From NCBI RefSeq assembly GCF_037975245.1, contig NC_092581.1:8867303-8931302 (forward strand): a DNA stretch of 64,000 nt. The letters run 5' to 3'. This document shows positions 27,801-42,800 of this stretch, in pieces (positions within the stretch are counted from its first letter, which is position 1; each line of letters starts with the position of its first letter). The notes below the pieces were generated by a model that saw only the letters and a list, made by a program, of their open reading frames with translations, had not been told where the DNA came from and searched no databases. Made by a program: the position numbers and the translations under genes. The stretch is from Apostichopus japonicus. Lineage: Eukaryota > Echinodermata > Holothuroidea > Aspidochirotida > Stichopodidae.

Positions 27801-30800
27801 TTAACACCCATTCCAACATCTACATAGATGTTGGCACTATTGTTGTTCTTTTTATATCAATTATATATCAACATATTATTATTGAAGTCATTTTCTGAAT
27901 CCACCTCAACAAATAAGAAAAGACTTTGATTAGTCTTGATTTATAGTACAAACTCTCATTGAACACAAACTGTGAAGGTATGTAGAAAGAGAGTAACTCA
28001 TGAACAGGAAATTGACTGGGGGGGGGGGAGGGGGGAAACAAAAATATCAAAAGTAGTTTGTTCTATGATATAATGTCAAAACCTCCAGAAATTGTATAAT
28101 TTCAATTGATAAAGAGAAATCCTGTTTGTGTGGTTCTGCAAAGGGCACTAACAAAGGGGTAGATACTATAGTTACAAAAGTGAAAAAGGGAGGAATCCGT
28201 GCCTCACCCCTCCCCCTGGTCCCTTTCCACCAACTGGTGCCATTTAAAAAAAACCAAAAAATATTTGTACAATTTTCCATTTCAAATCATTCATTCTTTG
28301 TAAAGAAGACATTTTAGGAATTTATATAATATCACTATCACTATTTCAATTTCATGGTGTTTGGGTCCCTTGATACTTTCTTGATGGTATCTGGGTAGCA
28401 GGGGCCCTCCCTTCCCAAACCTGCACCGCCCATCTCGCATCTGCAGTCCTGTTTTAATTCTCTTAGGACAAACACCTAAGTAGGGACTTGGTTTCAGCAT
28501 ATGGGGTCCATTTTCGTGCCGGTTGCACTTGATCAATTTTACGGGATCCAGCTCAACTAACCTTATTTTTTCGTCATTAGGTGTGCATCCATCATGTGAC
28601 CATCCTAAAGGAACCTCCCTTCCTGAATCCACAACTTTATTTCACTGCCAAATAAGAATGTAGTCTACTTTTAAAAGAGACTTCCCCCATATATATTAGT
28701 TGTTCTTCTTTTATAAAAAAAAATGAAACAATACAGTCACATCGAATCGACTGAACATATTTACATGTTAAAATGTCGATATCATACAGTATGTAGCTTT
28801 AATGTTAACTTTTTACAATTTCAAAATTACATAATTGTTTTCTTTTAATATCACCATCTGTATTGAAAAAAAAATACTGTTAATTTTTTTCCCATTCAAC
28901 GCTTATGTAAACTCTGACGGACAGGTGATTGACTACATTAAAAAGTATTATTGAATCAGCACAATGGAATGATAATGACTATTCTCTTGGTAAACAGGGG
29001 CGATAAACTACATCTGAAACTGGAAATAGAAGTCTTGAAAAGGGACATTTTAATCTGCATCTTGACGGAAACAATAGATTCTTGTCGTAAACACTTCAAA
29101 TGGCTCCATAACAAGCATGAACGATCTGAGCAGATTTAAAAACAATCGCAGAAATATATTTAAAAAGTTTTAATAGAGCTACGTCAAATGCCAGGTGAGC
29201 ACTGACGCTTTCTGTGATTAAAAAAAAAAAATTTTGACGAAAAGAGTTATCTTGGTAACGAAGCAAGATACAAATATTTGACTTGGGCCAACAATTTACA
29301 ACTTGAGCCTTTGTGTAACATTTTCTTTCTTAATGAAAACATAAGTGTAAGACTGTACGTTTGCTTTTCTTTTTTCGTGAACAAAAAAAATCAAGAAATA
29401 GGGACATGAGACATACAGTAATTTGGAGTTTAAATAAAATTTTGCATATCAATTTTTGAATTTCTGAGTTTGGTTTATGACACAGTCATGAAATTACTAT
29501 TAAAGGTCTTCTGTTCATGAGAACTTTTATGCATCCTATGTTACATTAATGAAACCATTTGACCAATCTTTGCATAACATTTTGCAATGGACTAAACAGT
29601 ACTATCATATCAAATCACAAGGTAACTGTATAAATTTGCTCAAAAAACACCCCACAATTTTCAAGGACAAACTATGCAGGATGTCACAAAAGATGTAAAT
29701 GAAATTCTTTGTACAGCAACTCTTGAGGTATCTAATTTAGCCGAAACACATTTCATAATTAGTGAGCACCTTGGTTGCCATGGAATAAACAACTCATCAA
29801 CATTTGTAAAAATTTATTACAATTTGGACGTAAATCACCCTTAATAGATCATTGTTTGCAACTAAAATGATAGAACAAAAAAAATACAAATAATAACTGA
29901 TTGTTTTCACTGTTTGACTCAATCGTAAGTGTTTTGCCATCTCTTTCACAATGATTGAAAATTAACAGACATTTTCTGATCGGGGTCATCGACGCAGGTC
30001 AGAGGTCAATCGCGCTTAAAAAATGCATTCTGCAATAAAAATTGACTTCCATCTGTGGATACGATATTTCACAAATAAAGGAAAGATTTGGTGCCTAGAA
30101 CCATAATTTGTTACTTTTAATCCACTACAGGTAAATCCCAAAGTTAAAAAAATAAATATAACATTAAATTTGTGCGATATTACATTTTCCATCACTTTAG
30201 AGCAGGCGAAGGATTGCAAGTGGGGTCTCTTTGTAAGGTTGATTGGCATCCAATTATGTGACAAACTTTTTACTTTGGCTTGGTAAGAGGGACACAACGG
30301 TATGACTCAATGCAAAAAAAATTCACTATGGCAAAAAATCATATTAATGCAAGTTTTGTTTTGTTCGTGCAAAACAACAAGAATATCCTATTATAAACTA
30401 TTCAAGAAATGCACACCCACACACCGAGAACATCACTACAATCTGGCAAGCACAGAGAAATAGTATAGACAAACTCCCCTGGTTAGGAAATGCGACGTAA
30501 ACAATAAATTTCCTTCGTTCGTTAATGTTAAGAATTTTCTGTAAATATTTAAATGTTCTCTCGATCTTAAAAGGCCTGTCAAAATATTTTCAAAACAGTC
30601 TTTATGATATGTCTCCTTCTGAAGGCATTTTTTCTCTCATTTCAACACAAAAAAATCTGAACAAACTGAGCACCACCTGACGGAGAGACAAGACACGGGA
30701 ATCAATTTTACAGACGCTCAAAGCTTTAACTCAGTTTAGTGGACAGGATCGAAAAGAAACTTCCCGATAGGTTGATGACCAGACGTGTGTAAAAGTTGCC

Positions 30801-33800
30801 AAATGAACGGGGGGCAACATTTCGTTGATAAAATGTGCTCGTAACGAGTGGTAAAAACTGTACATTGGTTCGAATTTGTCACCCTAGGTGTGAATGAGGG
30901 GAAGTGCAGGTACTTTTATCCAGAGGTGTCCATCAGAGGGACTTCGACATTGAAGTGTTACCCACATTATAAAGTTGTGTACAAACGTGACCAAAAGGTG
31001 TCCTATCAAATCACCAATTTTCTGACGTTGAAGTGCTTAGGTCAACAAAGTTGGGATGTTCCATGCTGAAAATATATGTAAAACCTCCTAGCATAAAGAA
31101 ACACTAAGTTACTATGGTTTAGGTCTTTCAAGTTTTTTCATGTTAATCGGCCAGACAAGAGGTACATGTACCATCCAACACGGTCTCTGATCTTAGGTTT
31201 TTATTAACAGCAGCATTTTTGAACAATCTTTCAGAGGTCATCAGATATAAGTTTAGTCACAATGCTTTTCAAAGACAAGAGCATCAATGACGCAGTATCT
31301 CAATACTGGAAGTTTTAATTTTGATTCCTAATTTCAAATCTTTGCTCTGTCTCTACAATTATCAATATCAATCATGGTACAACAAATATATAACTTGCAT
31401 TTTTGCTACTTTGCCACGAATAGTCTCTGCAGGTTACACTTTATCCTGCTAGTCTTGCCTTTAGCGCTCATTGCCTGTTAGTCGAAAGAACGACGTTGCA
31501 AGGTTTAGTAATGTCATAGAATATTTAAGAACTTGTTTTTTATGTGGTATCCTTCATCTTGGGTCAGTCTCTGTTGGACTTTTTGGTCATATAGTTTGAC
31601 GTCAATGACAACGGCCAAATTAGAAGAGGCGAACAACTCGACCATATTCTTGATGCCTGCCTTGAGAGCTAGGCCTATTGACCTACTGTATGTTACTGTA
31701 GACTGTAGTGGTGACTACCATCAAAACTGAGTCCACTTCTAGATATCAAAACAACCCACGTTTTTCCATCTCAATTTTTCTGACATGAAGATTTCATGGA
31801 TTTATGACTTGGAAAAAATAATGTAAAAGAAGATTACAAGTTTTAATATGCAAGTGATGGGTGGCCTCCTCCTCCCCTAATAGCCACCTCAGTTCCTCTC
31901 CATTTTGTTATTTTATTTTAATTCTTTGTACATTTGATGTCAAACATTACAGGTTCAAAAGAAAGCTAAACATACTTCTTATAACCTTATACATCTTATA
32001 TCCTTATAAATAAAACATAACCTTATACAATTTTTATAGTCTTATAAAAGTTGTGATGCTATCGCCGGCTCCTCTTTTATACGTACCCATCAAACAAACT
32101 CACCCTGGTCCTTCCTAGGAAAAGCTGTCTGAACACCAGTACAATGCTACTGTGGCTATCACTGAAAGCCTAATAGGTCTAGGGGGCCTAGGCCTATATA
32201 TATTTTTTTAAATGCACTAGGCCTACAGTAAGTAGCCTTCAGAAATACAAGAATGTGTATACGTAATTATACAAAATACATGAAGGGCAATCAAACAAAC
32301 TTATCATGGCCCTTGCTCTGAAAAGCTACCTGAACACCAGTACTATCCTTAAATGGATGTTACAAAAACGAAGGCCTAATATAAATTAAATGCACTACGT
32401 AGAAATCAGCAGTACAGAATGTGCATATGTAATTAGCATGCAATACACTAAACCTGGCGTACCTAACTACAGTACAGAAAATTGGTCGCGAGGGTAGCCA
32501 TTTTCGTATATCTAACATGTAGCTGCCATGAGTCATAGCCAATCTGCTACAAAACAGACTTGGGGGCGGGGCTTAATCATCAAAAACGGACCTTTTTACT
32601 AAAAGTAGGGGCGGCAGCTCAGTGTTGTTTTAAGAAAGAAAAATCATTTAAACATCAAATAAAGCAAATAAAAGCCATAAAATGTCATATACAGGTAGTA
32701 AAATTCTTATCAATACCTACCTGTAAACAACAAATGAAAGTTTAAAATGTTAATAAAATATATAATACATAGGACCCTATCTTAGACGATACCACTGTTG
32801 AAAGACAATTCTATTCTATTCTCTTTCATAAAACATAAGTTTTGGAGCGTGTGCAAAAATGGGTTGTTTCAACTGTATTTCAGTCCAAATTGGCCCGATT
32901 TGGACATAAATCGGTGAAAAAGTCATAGAATGAGATAAAATTCTCGAATAAAAAATAGTAACTTTTGTTGGCCTATATGATATATGCTTGCTCTGAAAAT
33001 TCCAGAGAAAAAGAACTTTATATGAAGACGCTGAAAATTTTTTAAGAGAAGAGAGAGTCCCACTTACTGTTACAATATCTCTATACATGTAATGTATTGA
33101 GATAAAAAAAGAAATGCACCCAATTACTGATCCAATCTTCATGCTATACTTAGCATGTTTTATTGTTATAATGTGACATTGGTGATACTGCCGGTTTTCC
33201 TTCTTTTACATATTAAAGGTTTCAACTGAAAAGGGTTGTTAGCCTCAAGCAATCCTACATATAGAATCAAAATATTTACCAAGTGTTGAATATAATTTGT
33301 GATCAATGGGTAAATGTCACAATGTCTTCTAAATTTTGCATAAGTCATCCAAAGGACACAGGTATGTTTATCTCAGTTAAATCAGCTCCTACAGTCAATA
33401 ACAGAACTGGACAATTTCGAGTTCCCAGTGAAATGTGTGGCTGAGACTGGGATACTTGTATAAACCTATATAGTAGTGTGGCAGTCTACACTTTTCAGCA
33501 AATGCCAGTCCCAAGTTAATAAGATATGCCCTTTTGCATTCTTTGAAGTTGTTATACTAGTGTGGATTCCTTTCACTGTTGAGTACTGTAATTGGCCTGA
33601 TGGTTCCTGTTCCAGAGAGACCGACATAAAATTCCTAAAAGAACCCTTAGATGGTGTTCAAAGTGTTGAAGTACAAACAATAAAGATAAAGAAAATAAGG
33701 CATATTAATGTTTCATTTTGTGTTACTACAAATGGAAGGGGGCAACTATGAGAGAGTGCAAGAGTGGTGAAGAGAGAAATAGGGGGGGGAGGGGAGGGGT

Positions 33801-36800
33801 GAGGGTAATTTTTCTAGGTTTTGTGTGTTGTTTTAACTTTTACTTTAGTTTGTAGGACTGTTTTTCAAGACCATTAGACTGAGGACTTGACAAATGGTAA
33901 GTAACAGGGAGGTGGGAAGGGGGGGGGTTGGGGGAATGACCATTTACAGTATGAGCTATGCCTAATAGGTGTAGTTTGAAAAGCTATTACCATAGTTACC
34001 TAATATTTACTCTTTATCCACAGATATATACTTTTTTATCTTGTCCAGAGATGTCAAAACAATATTTAGAAGGAATTAGATTGGCACGATCTATACATAA
34101 ACTTAGTTTTGCAAGTTTTAAAGCATACAGGGAATATTAAATTGATCCAGTATCACATTGCAAAAGGCTATATCAGTGTAAACATGTATAGCAGTTTCCT
34201 ATACTTGAACTATAGTGTTCAATGAGAACAAAAGTCCAGACCCTTCAAAATGGTAAACAGAATTTGAAGATGAAGTTATTCCCTGGCTTTGTATTAGATA
34301 TGATTGGTCCATGGATATCATGATCAGGATCAGGATTCAAAAATTTCAGGAAGTCCTCATTTAGCCAAAGGTTTTGTTGCTTCAATAAATCGGAAGCAAA
34401 CCCTTGTCTACTTCCATCTTACAACATGGGTTAAGTTAATGAAAATAAGATTTTGGTAAAGTTAAAATCTTCAAAATCTTTTTATTAAAGTGGGTGAGTT
34501 TATTGAAAATCCAATATTACCTTTTAAATCTGTCTGAACACCAAGTTGCTATATATGTTAACATTATTATTTTCATAAGATGAAGGGGGGGGGGTGGAGG
34601 GTCGGGAGCCATGGAGATTGGGAGGTAGAAGCAAGAGGTGGCTCAAGTCATCCTGTTACAGTCTTGACACGTATTCTGAGCCTCTACTCTGGGTTTTTCT
34701 TTTTTTCTATCAACTTGCATGGTTTTCCTTGTATTAATCTACACTTTTGAAAAGTTGAAAAGTATAATCAACAAACATTGTAATCAACATGTTTGAGACT
34801 CAAGTAGCAAATTTGGATGAAGGAAGAATGAAGAAACAAAACAATTCTCACCTGCATTGATAAGAAACAAAGAAGTAGTAATAAAGGCGACTTTGCAGAT
34901 GCCACTGATGTCTTCGGCCAGGTAACCGCCACAGACTGGACCTATGATGAATCCCACGCTGGATATAGCGTTGAAACGACCAAACACTTTCGGTCTTTCA
35001 GCTTTCGGCGTTATCTCAGCCAGGTAAGCTTTGGCTGTCGAAGAGCTGTGTTTAAAAATACCTGAAGAAAAGAAAACGGATGCAAAAAAAGGACAGTTAC
35101 TCTTTATAATTGTGACGAAATTAAATGACAGGTATTTTTTTTGGCGGCACAAAATCTGCCAATGTTTCTTATTTTCAGTAATTCCCTTGAAGAGCTGTGT
35201 TTAAAAATACCTGAAGAAAAATACGGATGCAAAAAAATAATTACTTTTTAAACTTGTGACAAAATAAATGATAGGTATTTTTGTTTCTGCAGCACAAAAT
35301 CTGTAAATGTTTTCTTATTATCAGTAATTCCCTCAAAATTGCAACTCTTATTTGCTTATTAAGCATATAAGCAAGATATGAACAGAAATATGCAGAAGAA
35401 TAAAGAAACAACATTCACCAGAAATGGAGCATTTATGAAAAGTTTGAAAATTGCAAGTCGAAAGAGAGTGCCATTTCTTCTCACTAGTTCCATTGGCACC
35501 AAATCAATCTATCACCATTTTAAAAAACTTTCATTGCAACCATAGTTTAGGATTACCACAACAAAAATTTTTCTGTTGTATCTTCATTATTTTGAAAACA
35601 AACCTTTCTCTATTGTATTGTTTGGAATATATTTTGAGGCGAAAAGATCATCACAACTCAATTCCACAACCTTCTAATCCTCCATCTTATTTCTTAATTG
35701 TTCATGCTTTCATGATTGTACATTTAACATGTTTGTGTATCCTTATTATGTGTCCTATTTATAAATTTTATAATTTATACTGGAATTAAGAAATTGAAAT
35801 GAAATTGAACAATACAGCAGTATGTCCATATTTTAACCACAGACATGGAGTTTCTAAATAAAACATTGCAACAGAAACCCTTCAGGTTCAGTACTTATAA
35901 ACTAAAGAGTTTGACAGAGAAATAAAAATAATTAAATACATTCGGCACTGGCAGAGTTTCCGATGATGCTTTTCTTGGAAATTTAATCAAATGAGCACTG
36001 TCTTACAATGACCAAATTAATTTCAGACTTTTCAAATTTCCATGGTTACTGAAATGCCCAAACTAGTGGCAATTTACCATATTACAATTCATTTTATAAG
36101 CTGTATTAGAGTGGGGTTGTAAATTTTGCGAACAAAGTCCATAAACCATGGATGTAATACTCACAAATAGTGATGAATTATACCAGGTGGTGTACATCCC
36201 CTTGCCTTCAACCCTACACGCACACGCAGACACACACAAAATAAATAGTAGTTATTAGCACAACTTTGCTTTGTTGACCTAATTAATAGAATAAATATGC
36301 CTCAGAATTAACCATTTCGCATCTAAACTTTTTAATTTTTTTTTGAGGGGAGGGGACCCCCAGTCGTTCCACCCCCCCCATGAGAAAGTCAGCTTCGATG
36401 ACCTCAGGGTCAAACACTCTCCTTTTTCAAAACCTGAATCCACCCTTGATTAGTTATTAATCATTACATCAGTACAGAAATATCAGTACAGAAATATTTT
36501 GTGTCCCACAAATTTCATATATAATATTTTGTTTCATGTTCAATTCCTTGTGCCTAATGTCATCATTGCTGGTTTGATATTGGTGACTTTTAGGAACCAG
36601 ATAATGTTGCCATGGGAACAAGCCGTTTGTCTTGTAGTTCAGAATAGTATAACTTGATTGTAGTCTGTGTAAGACGTTAAATGGAATATAAACGATACAA
36701 ATCGTGACAGTTAAGTGATTTGACCACAATATAAATATCTTGATCCCAGAGTTTTTTTCTCATATTATAGGCAGTATGTAATTCGAGTAGTAAACAGTTC

Positions 36801-39800
36801 CTGCTCATGCAGATGCGATGATAAGAGTTATAATGCTGCCAACATATCACTGTCCCACTACACTACCATGCAGAACAGAAAATCCTTCCTTAAAGCTTCA
36901 TTTTGACACAATCTGGTGATACCATACAGAGAGGCGACAGTAAAATCTGGTGATACCATAGGCTACAAGACAATCTGGTGATACCTTACAGAGAGGCTAC
37001 AGGACAATCTGGTGATACTATACAGAGAGGCTACAATAACAATCTGGTGATACCATACAGAGAGGCTACAGCAACAATCTGGTGATACTATACAGAGAGG
37101 CTACAATAACAATCTGGTGATACTATATAGAGAGGCTACAATAACAATCTGGTGATACCTTACAGAGAGGCTACAGGACAATCTGGTGATACCATACAGA
37201 GAGGCTACAAAAACAATCTGGTGATACCATACAGAGAGGCTACATGATAATCTGGTGATACCATACAGAGAGGCTACAGGACAATCTGGTGATACCATAC
37301 AGAGAGGCTACAGGACAATCTGGTGATACCATACAGAGAGGCTACAATAACAATCTGGTGATACTATACAGAGAGGCTACAGCAACAATCTGGTGATACT
37401 ATACAGAGAGGCTACAATAACAATCTGGTGATACCATACAGAGAGGCTACAGTAAAATCTGGTGATATCATACAGAGAGGCTACAGGACAATCTGGTGAT
37501 ACTATACAGAGATGCTACATTAACAATCTGGTGATACTATATAGAGAGGCTATAGAACAATCTGGTGATACCATACAGAGAGGCTACATGATAATCTAGT
37601 GATATCATACCGAGAGGCTACAGTAACAATCTGGTGATACTATACAGAGAGGCTACAGTAACAATCTGGTGATACTATATAGAGAGGCTATAGAACAATC
37701 TGGTGATACCATACAGAGAGGCTACATGATAATCTAGTGATATCATACCGAGAGGCTACAGTAACAATCTGGTGATACTATACAGAGAGGCTACAGTAAC
37801 AATCTGGTGATACTATATAGAGAGGCTACAATAACAATCTGGTGATACCATACAGAGAGGCTACATGACAATCTGGTGATACCATACAGAGAGGCTACAT
37901 GACAATCTGGTGATACTATACAGAGAGGCTACAGGACAATCTGGTGATACCATACCGAGAGGATACAATAACAATCTGGTGATACCATACAGAGAGGCTA
38001 CATGACAATCTGGTGATACTATACAGAGAGGCTACAGTAACAATCTGGTGATACTATATAGAGAGGCTACAATAACAATCTGGTGATACCATACAGAGAG
38101 GCTACATGACAAATGCATGTGAATATTTTATCTGTTACTTTAGTACATACGTACTTTGAAAATGCAACAGGATTGATGAAAAAAGGCCAAACTGGAAATG
38201 ATTTTACCAATGAAAAAAAATCAAGCACATAACATTAAATGTATGATACATATATCTATTAACTGGGTAGTAAGTTGCATACCACATAGATCTATGGGTT
38301 ATATTGAAGTGTATCCAATAATGTGTAAACATAACATGACTAGGTTCAATTGAGATTGGCTGATACCATGAGGCTGTTAACTTGGGAAACATAACCGTGC
38401 CTTAAGGGGTAGAATGGTGGTGTCATGAAGCTACTAACTGAAGAAAAACAAAACCTCACTTAATAAGGGGTTGACTGGTGGAATAATGACATTGCTAACT
38501 GAAGAAAGAAGTCCTTCCTCAAAGGGGTTGACTGATGGTAGGTACCATGAGGCTGCTAACTGAAGAGACAAAAACCATTTCCTTCAGGGACGGACTGGTG
38601 GTATCACGTAACTACAGTATAACCCTTCCGCAAGGGACTGATTGTAGTTAGCATGAGACTACTAACCTGAGATGACTCTTGAGATGACTAGGATGATAAG
38701 ATTGGTGGACAAGCCTCTAATAGCGTAGCCTACAGCAGAAAACACTAAACACCAGAGTAAGATTCTTCTTCTCCCAATCACATCACTTAGCTTTCCCTGG
38801 ATAAAAACAAAAGAAATAAACAAATATATCTATATATATAAATGTCACTGCAGTTTTGCCCTTTAGTTTAACAATCCAAAACAATATTGCATTTTGCTTA
38901 AACCATTAATAATTACAAATATTTGATGTAAATGATGCTACTTTTATGGGTGGTTTTGGTCTGTGGATTTCCTCACATTATTAAAAGTTACCTTAAAAAA
39001 TAATATCCTCTTACTTCACAAAGTTAACATCCCCAGTCCTAATAATGCTTCCCTCTTTTCCTTTTGGAAGAGAAATGATAATTGTTGGATATTTCCATCT
39101 GGTAGCATACTAGAATTGCATTCACTCTTAATGTTATCCCTTTCTGTTTGTCTGTTGTTTCCAAAACTGTTTAAAATGAATTTCCAGTGAGCTTTCTGTT
39201 ATTGAATTGCTTGAATTCTTTGCTCTCTTTTAAACACTTTTATGACTTTCTTTACTACTTAAAAGTTTGTTTACTATGCTTGTAGTTTTGTATGGACTCG
39301 GGGCACTAGAATATTTAACTGTTTGAATTAAGTTTATTAATGATACATGGTTGAAATTATTTCATCACATTATTCATTATTGCTACTTTTTTCCTTCTTT
39401 TAAACACTTTTATGACTTTTCTTTATATTCTTCTGCTAATTAAAAGTTTGTTTACTCTGGCATTTCTTTTTTTCTGGACTCAGTACACTAGAATATTTAA
39501 CTGTGGAAATATTTAAGAGGGTTTGAAATGACGGAGCAGTAACTGTTCGACGCTTTAGGTAATTTCTGTTGGCGTTGTGGTCAAGTGGTTAAGGCAGTGG
39601 ACTTGTGATCTAAGGATTACAGGTTCAAGCCCTGGCCAGATCATTGAGTTGTGTCCTTGGGCAAGGCACTTTATCTCCATTGCCTCTCTTCACCCAGGTG
39701 TATAAATGGGGACTTACGAGGTAACTTCTAAATATAGTTGCGTGCGCCGGTTTGTGGCTGCACCCTACGGGAAGTCCCTCATGGGACACGTGGCTGTAGT

Positions 39801-42800
39801 GCACTGTGGTGCCCCAGGAGAGATTGTTTGAATTGTGCACACATTGGTGTGTAGGTGTGACAAGTAACCAATGACCAGGGTTAAGTACAGCGCCACAAGA
39901 CTTTATTGTAAGTTGCGCTATATAAGTACTGTTAATTATTATTATTATTATTATCTCATTAATTTTGTGTATATGCTTAAAATATTTGTTGATATTTTCA
40001 AAGTTAGTTGTCTGCTGCTCATTAATTTTCTTTGTTAAATCTTTCTTGTGATTTTTTGCTTTGTTTGTGCTTTGAATGAACTCTTTATTACACTTTTTCA
40101 GCAACATCAAAAATCAGTATTAAATTTGAATTGATACAGTATGATGGGATACTTTGGCAGATTAGAGCTTCCAGAAAAGTACTTCTAGGAGGTTTTTGAA
40201 ATGAATTCTAAGTAGATCTGCTCAGATTATATAAGTAAGTGAAGAATATAAAAGAAGCAATATTCAAGGTGTCTATATGTACATCATGTAAAATGACCCC
40301 ATAGAGTAGTTTTGGCTTGGTTTTTCCATGGTTTCAGTGTTTATAATAATCAGTTCAATTCTTAACTAACTTTGTTAAACCTTCTAATGCCTGAATGCCA
40401 TTTCCAGGGAATCCTTTATCCCGTATCGCGTGGCAAAATGCTGTGCTGCCTGTACAAGATGTGCAAGCTGCTATACAAGTGTGAAGATGTATACAGCAGT
40501 TTTACTACATGGGAACTACTGTATAGCATTCAATTAGAGGAAAGATTCAGACCAGGCTCAAAAAAGGTACAACAAAATTTGTACACTCAATTTTTCCATG
40601 ATTTCTGATTTAGGAAGCTATTAGCAGAATTACTGAAGAAATAGAAGACTTAAACTTTTGAGAGCACCAGTTTTTCTGTGATCACCATTGACTGTACAGT
40701 TACTTGTTCTTATACTTCCAGTGGAAAAGAACATGGAGACATTATATTTCTTGAATGGATTTGTTTGGCTCTTATAAGATAACAGATGATTGGGGTTTGG
40801 GATATTTCCAGTTGACTGAAAACGTGTAGTACATGATATCTTACCACAATGGGCCCTGAGACAAACTGTAACCCCCCATAGACAGAACCTGTGAAAGAAA
40901 AAAAAACACATACAAACAATGAAAACCAATAAAAAGGAGAGGAATAGAAATGAAAATGGAGCTGATAGTATTGCACAAATTGTATGAGGGTGTGTGCTTT
41001 ACGTTCATAAGAATAAAAGACATCAAAATGCAAGTCCAATCCCCTTGGTAGCAACTGCAAAAGATAAATAAATAATAAACAAACAATCACTTGAATTAAA
41101 CATAAATTTATACACATGTCTCAAGACTCAAATTTTATATCAATTATAATGTGTCATACCAGAAACCTTCTGGAAATGCATAGAATCCCCACCCCCTGCA
41201 CCTCACCCACACACACTCTTGTTGTAAATAGCACATATGAACAGCAGCATTCAGTCTGATAATAAAACTAAGTTTACGTACAACTTGAGGATAAATCGAA
41301 TCATTCTATGTAACAAAACACATTCTTATCGGATGACTTTATACAAAGTTTGTTATTGTCTAAGGAAACAGAAAAAAAAAGAAACTAAAATAAAACTGAG
41401 TGCTAGTAACATTTCTATAGCTGTTCTGGTTTATAAGACATTAATATGCTATATCTCTTGAATGCTCCTTTAAGCCTAAATTTATTATTGCAGTGGCTCC
41501 TCAGTTCAGACCTTAATGTTAATTAATGCTACTCCATTGTTCTATAAATTCTAATAACTTGAGCATATGTTGTTCGTATAACTTCACATTAATGACAGAG
41601 CACCCTTGCATGATATTCAACACCACTTGTCCATGACAAAGTTGTAACATCTTCAAAACATGTAATTTGAGGCCATAAAAGTCTAAATGATTTTCATTAA
41701 GTATTATTGTTGCTTCTGAGGATTTGACCTTTGTATTAAACTACATAGTCCAGCCACTTCAACTGATGCAAACTCAGCTGTTTAAAGGATCATTTCTCAC
41801 AAATTAAAAGTGCTTGAAAAATTCAACCTGGACTGATTGAACTGGCTTTAAATTGCTTAAAACATATATACTGTATCAAAATTAATTATCTACTTGAAGT
41901 TATTCTTCTAGGATTTACAGGTCTTACCGATTAAGCCAACTAGAGATGGCGAGGCTCCTAAACTGGTAGCATGTCTAGAGAGTAAAGGAATGATGATGCT
42001 GACACCAAACAAATCCTGCAGGTTAATTTAAATCATGCAGATATTAATATTGGCAGTAAACTGCTGGGAAACAAAATGTAAGGGCTTGACAATGGAACTG
42101 TAAGGAAATCAATGAAACACAAGGACAATATTTTTACGTTGTGGCTATTCGCACGAACGTAATCGTGCGAATACAATTGACTATTTGCACACATGTAACT
42201 TGATCAATCAGCGCTTGTGGTTGATGTAACCAATGAACTGTCCTGATATGTGCTGGCCGGGAGGGGTGAACAGGACATCGATGGACCATAACACAGCAGT
42301 GCATGACAATGGAACAGGAATTTGATAACTATGGGGATTTCCAGGGTTATGTTCAAAGGATATCTGCGGATACTTTATCTATTTTTGTAATGAAGGATTC
42401 CAAAACCGTTGAAGCAGCAAACAAGCGACTAGATGAATTAAATTCATCATATTCCTTACGCATTTTAAGAAAGTTTGCAACAAATCTTTTCTGAAATATT
42501 CCAACAAAATCTTTAATTATTACTCCGAATTTTCCCAGAATTGATCACATCTCTGATTTCTCTCATATTTTACAGATTTGGCTATTGATTTTGAAAAAGA
42601 TAACCATTTTTTGAGAATCAGCAAATTTTCATCAACCAAAATCTTGAGGGGAGGGGGCGAGGGGGGGCAAATCGACCGTGCACACCCCAACACTGGTGTT
42701 GGGGCCATGGTTTACCTTCCCCGCCTACTCAATACGAACACGTTCGTGCGAATATAAATGTTTATTGGCAGTGCTTTTCTAATCACTACATGGCTACTTA

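Larger units (their letters stand above)
16963..34851 (-). other. MFSD9: MFSD9-like intron 5 (17.9 kb)
   Basis: Donor at 34851-34850 (GTGAGA); acceptors at 16963 and 10743. Contents listed separately: the degenerate triplication (17670), the LINE (21015), the 33-bp array (22328), SINE copy B (24628) and the 195-bp duplication (32085). There are also poly-A/T-rich tracts (19449-19530) and G/C runs (18307, 26459, 28019, 33782, 34586). The remainder, including 24.9-32.0 kb, shows no recognisable gene. Confidence 0.7.
35062..38666 (-). other. MFSD9: MFSD9-like intron 4
   Basis: It contains the duplicated exon 5 acceptor (35039-35336), an old dispersed repeat and the 1.2-kb minisatellite. Short degenerate repeats of GACTGGTGGTATCATGA + GCTACTAACTGAAGA occur at 38400-38665. 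No exon seen. Confidence 0.7.

Noticed and set aside
28291-28632. A 113-codon - strand ORF
   Set aside because: No recognisable motif, no splice support and no homologous copy in the window; treated as chance.
36910-38110. CRISPR-like regular repeats
   Set aside because: Units are directly abutting with no unique spacers, and the genome is eukaryotic; an ordinary minisatellite. The same holds for the arrays at 5.6, 12.1, 22.3 and 52 kb.
39571-39645. A tRNA gene at the start of the 39.6-kb SINE
   Set aside because: A and B boxes are present, but the sequence continues into a SINE body and tail and the cloverleaf arms do not close cleanly.
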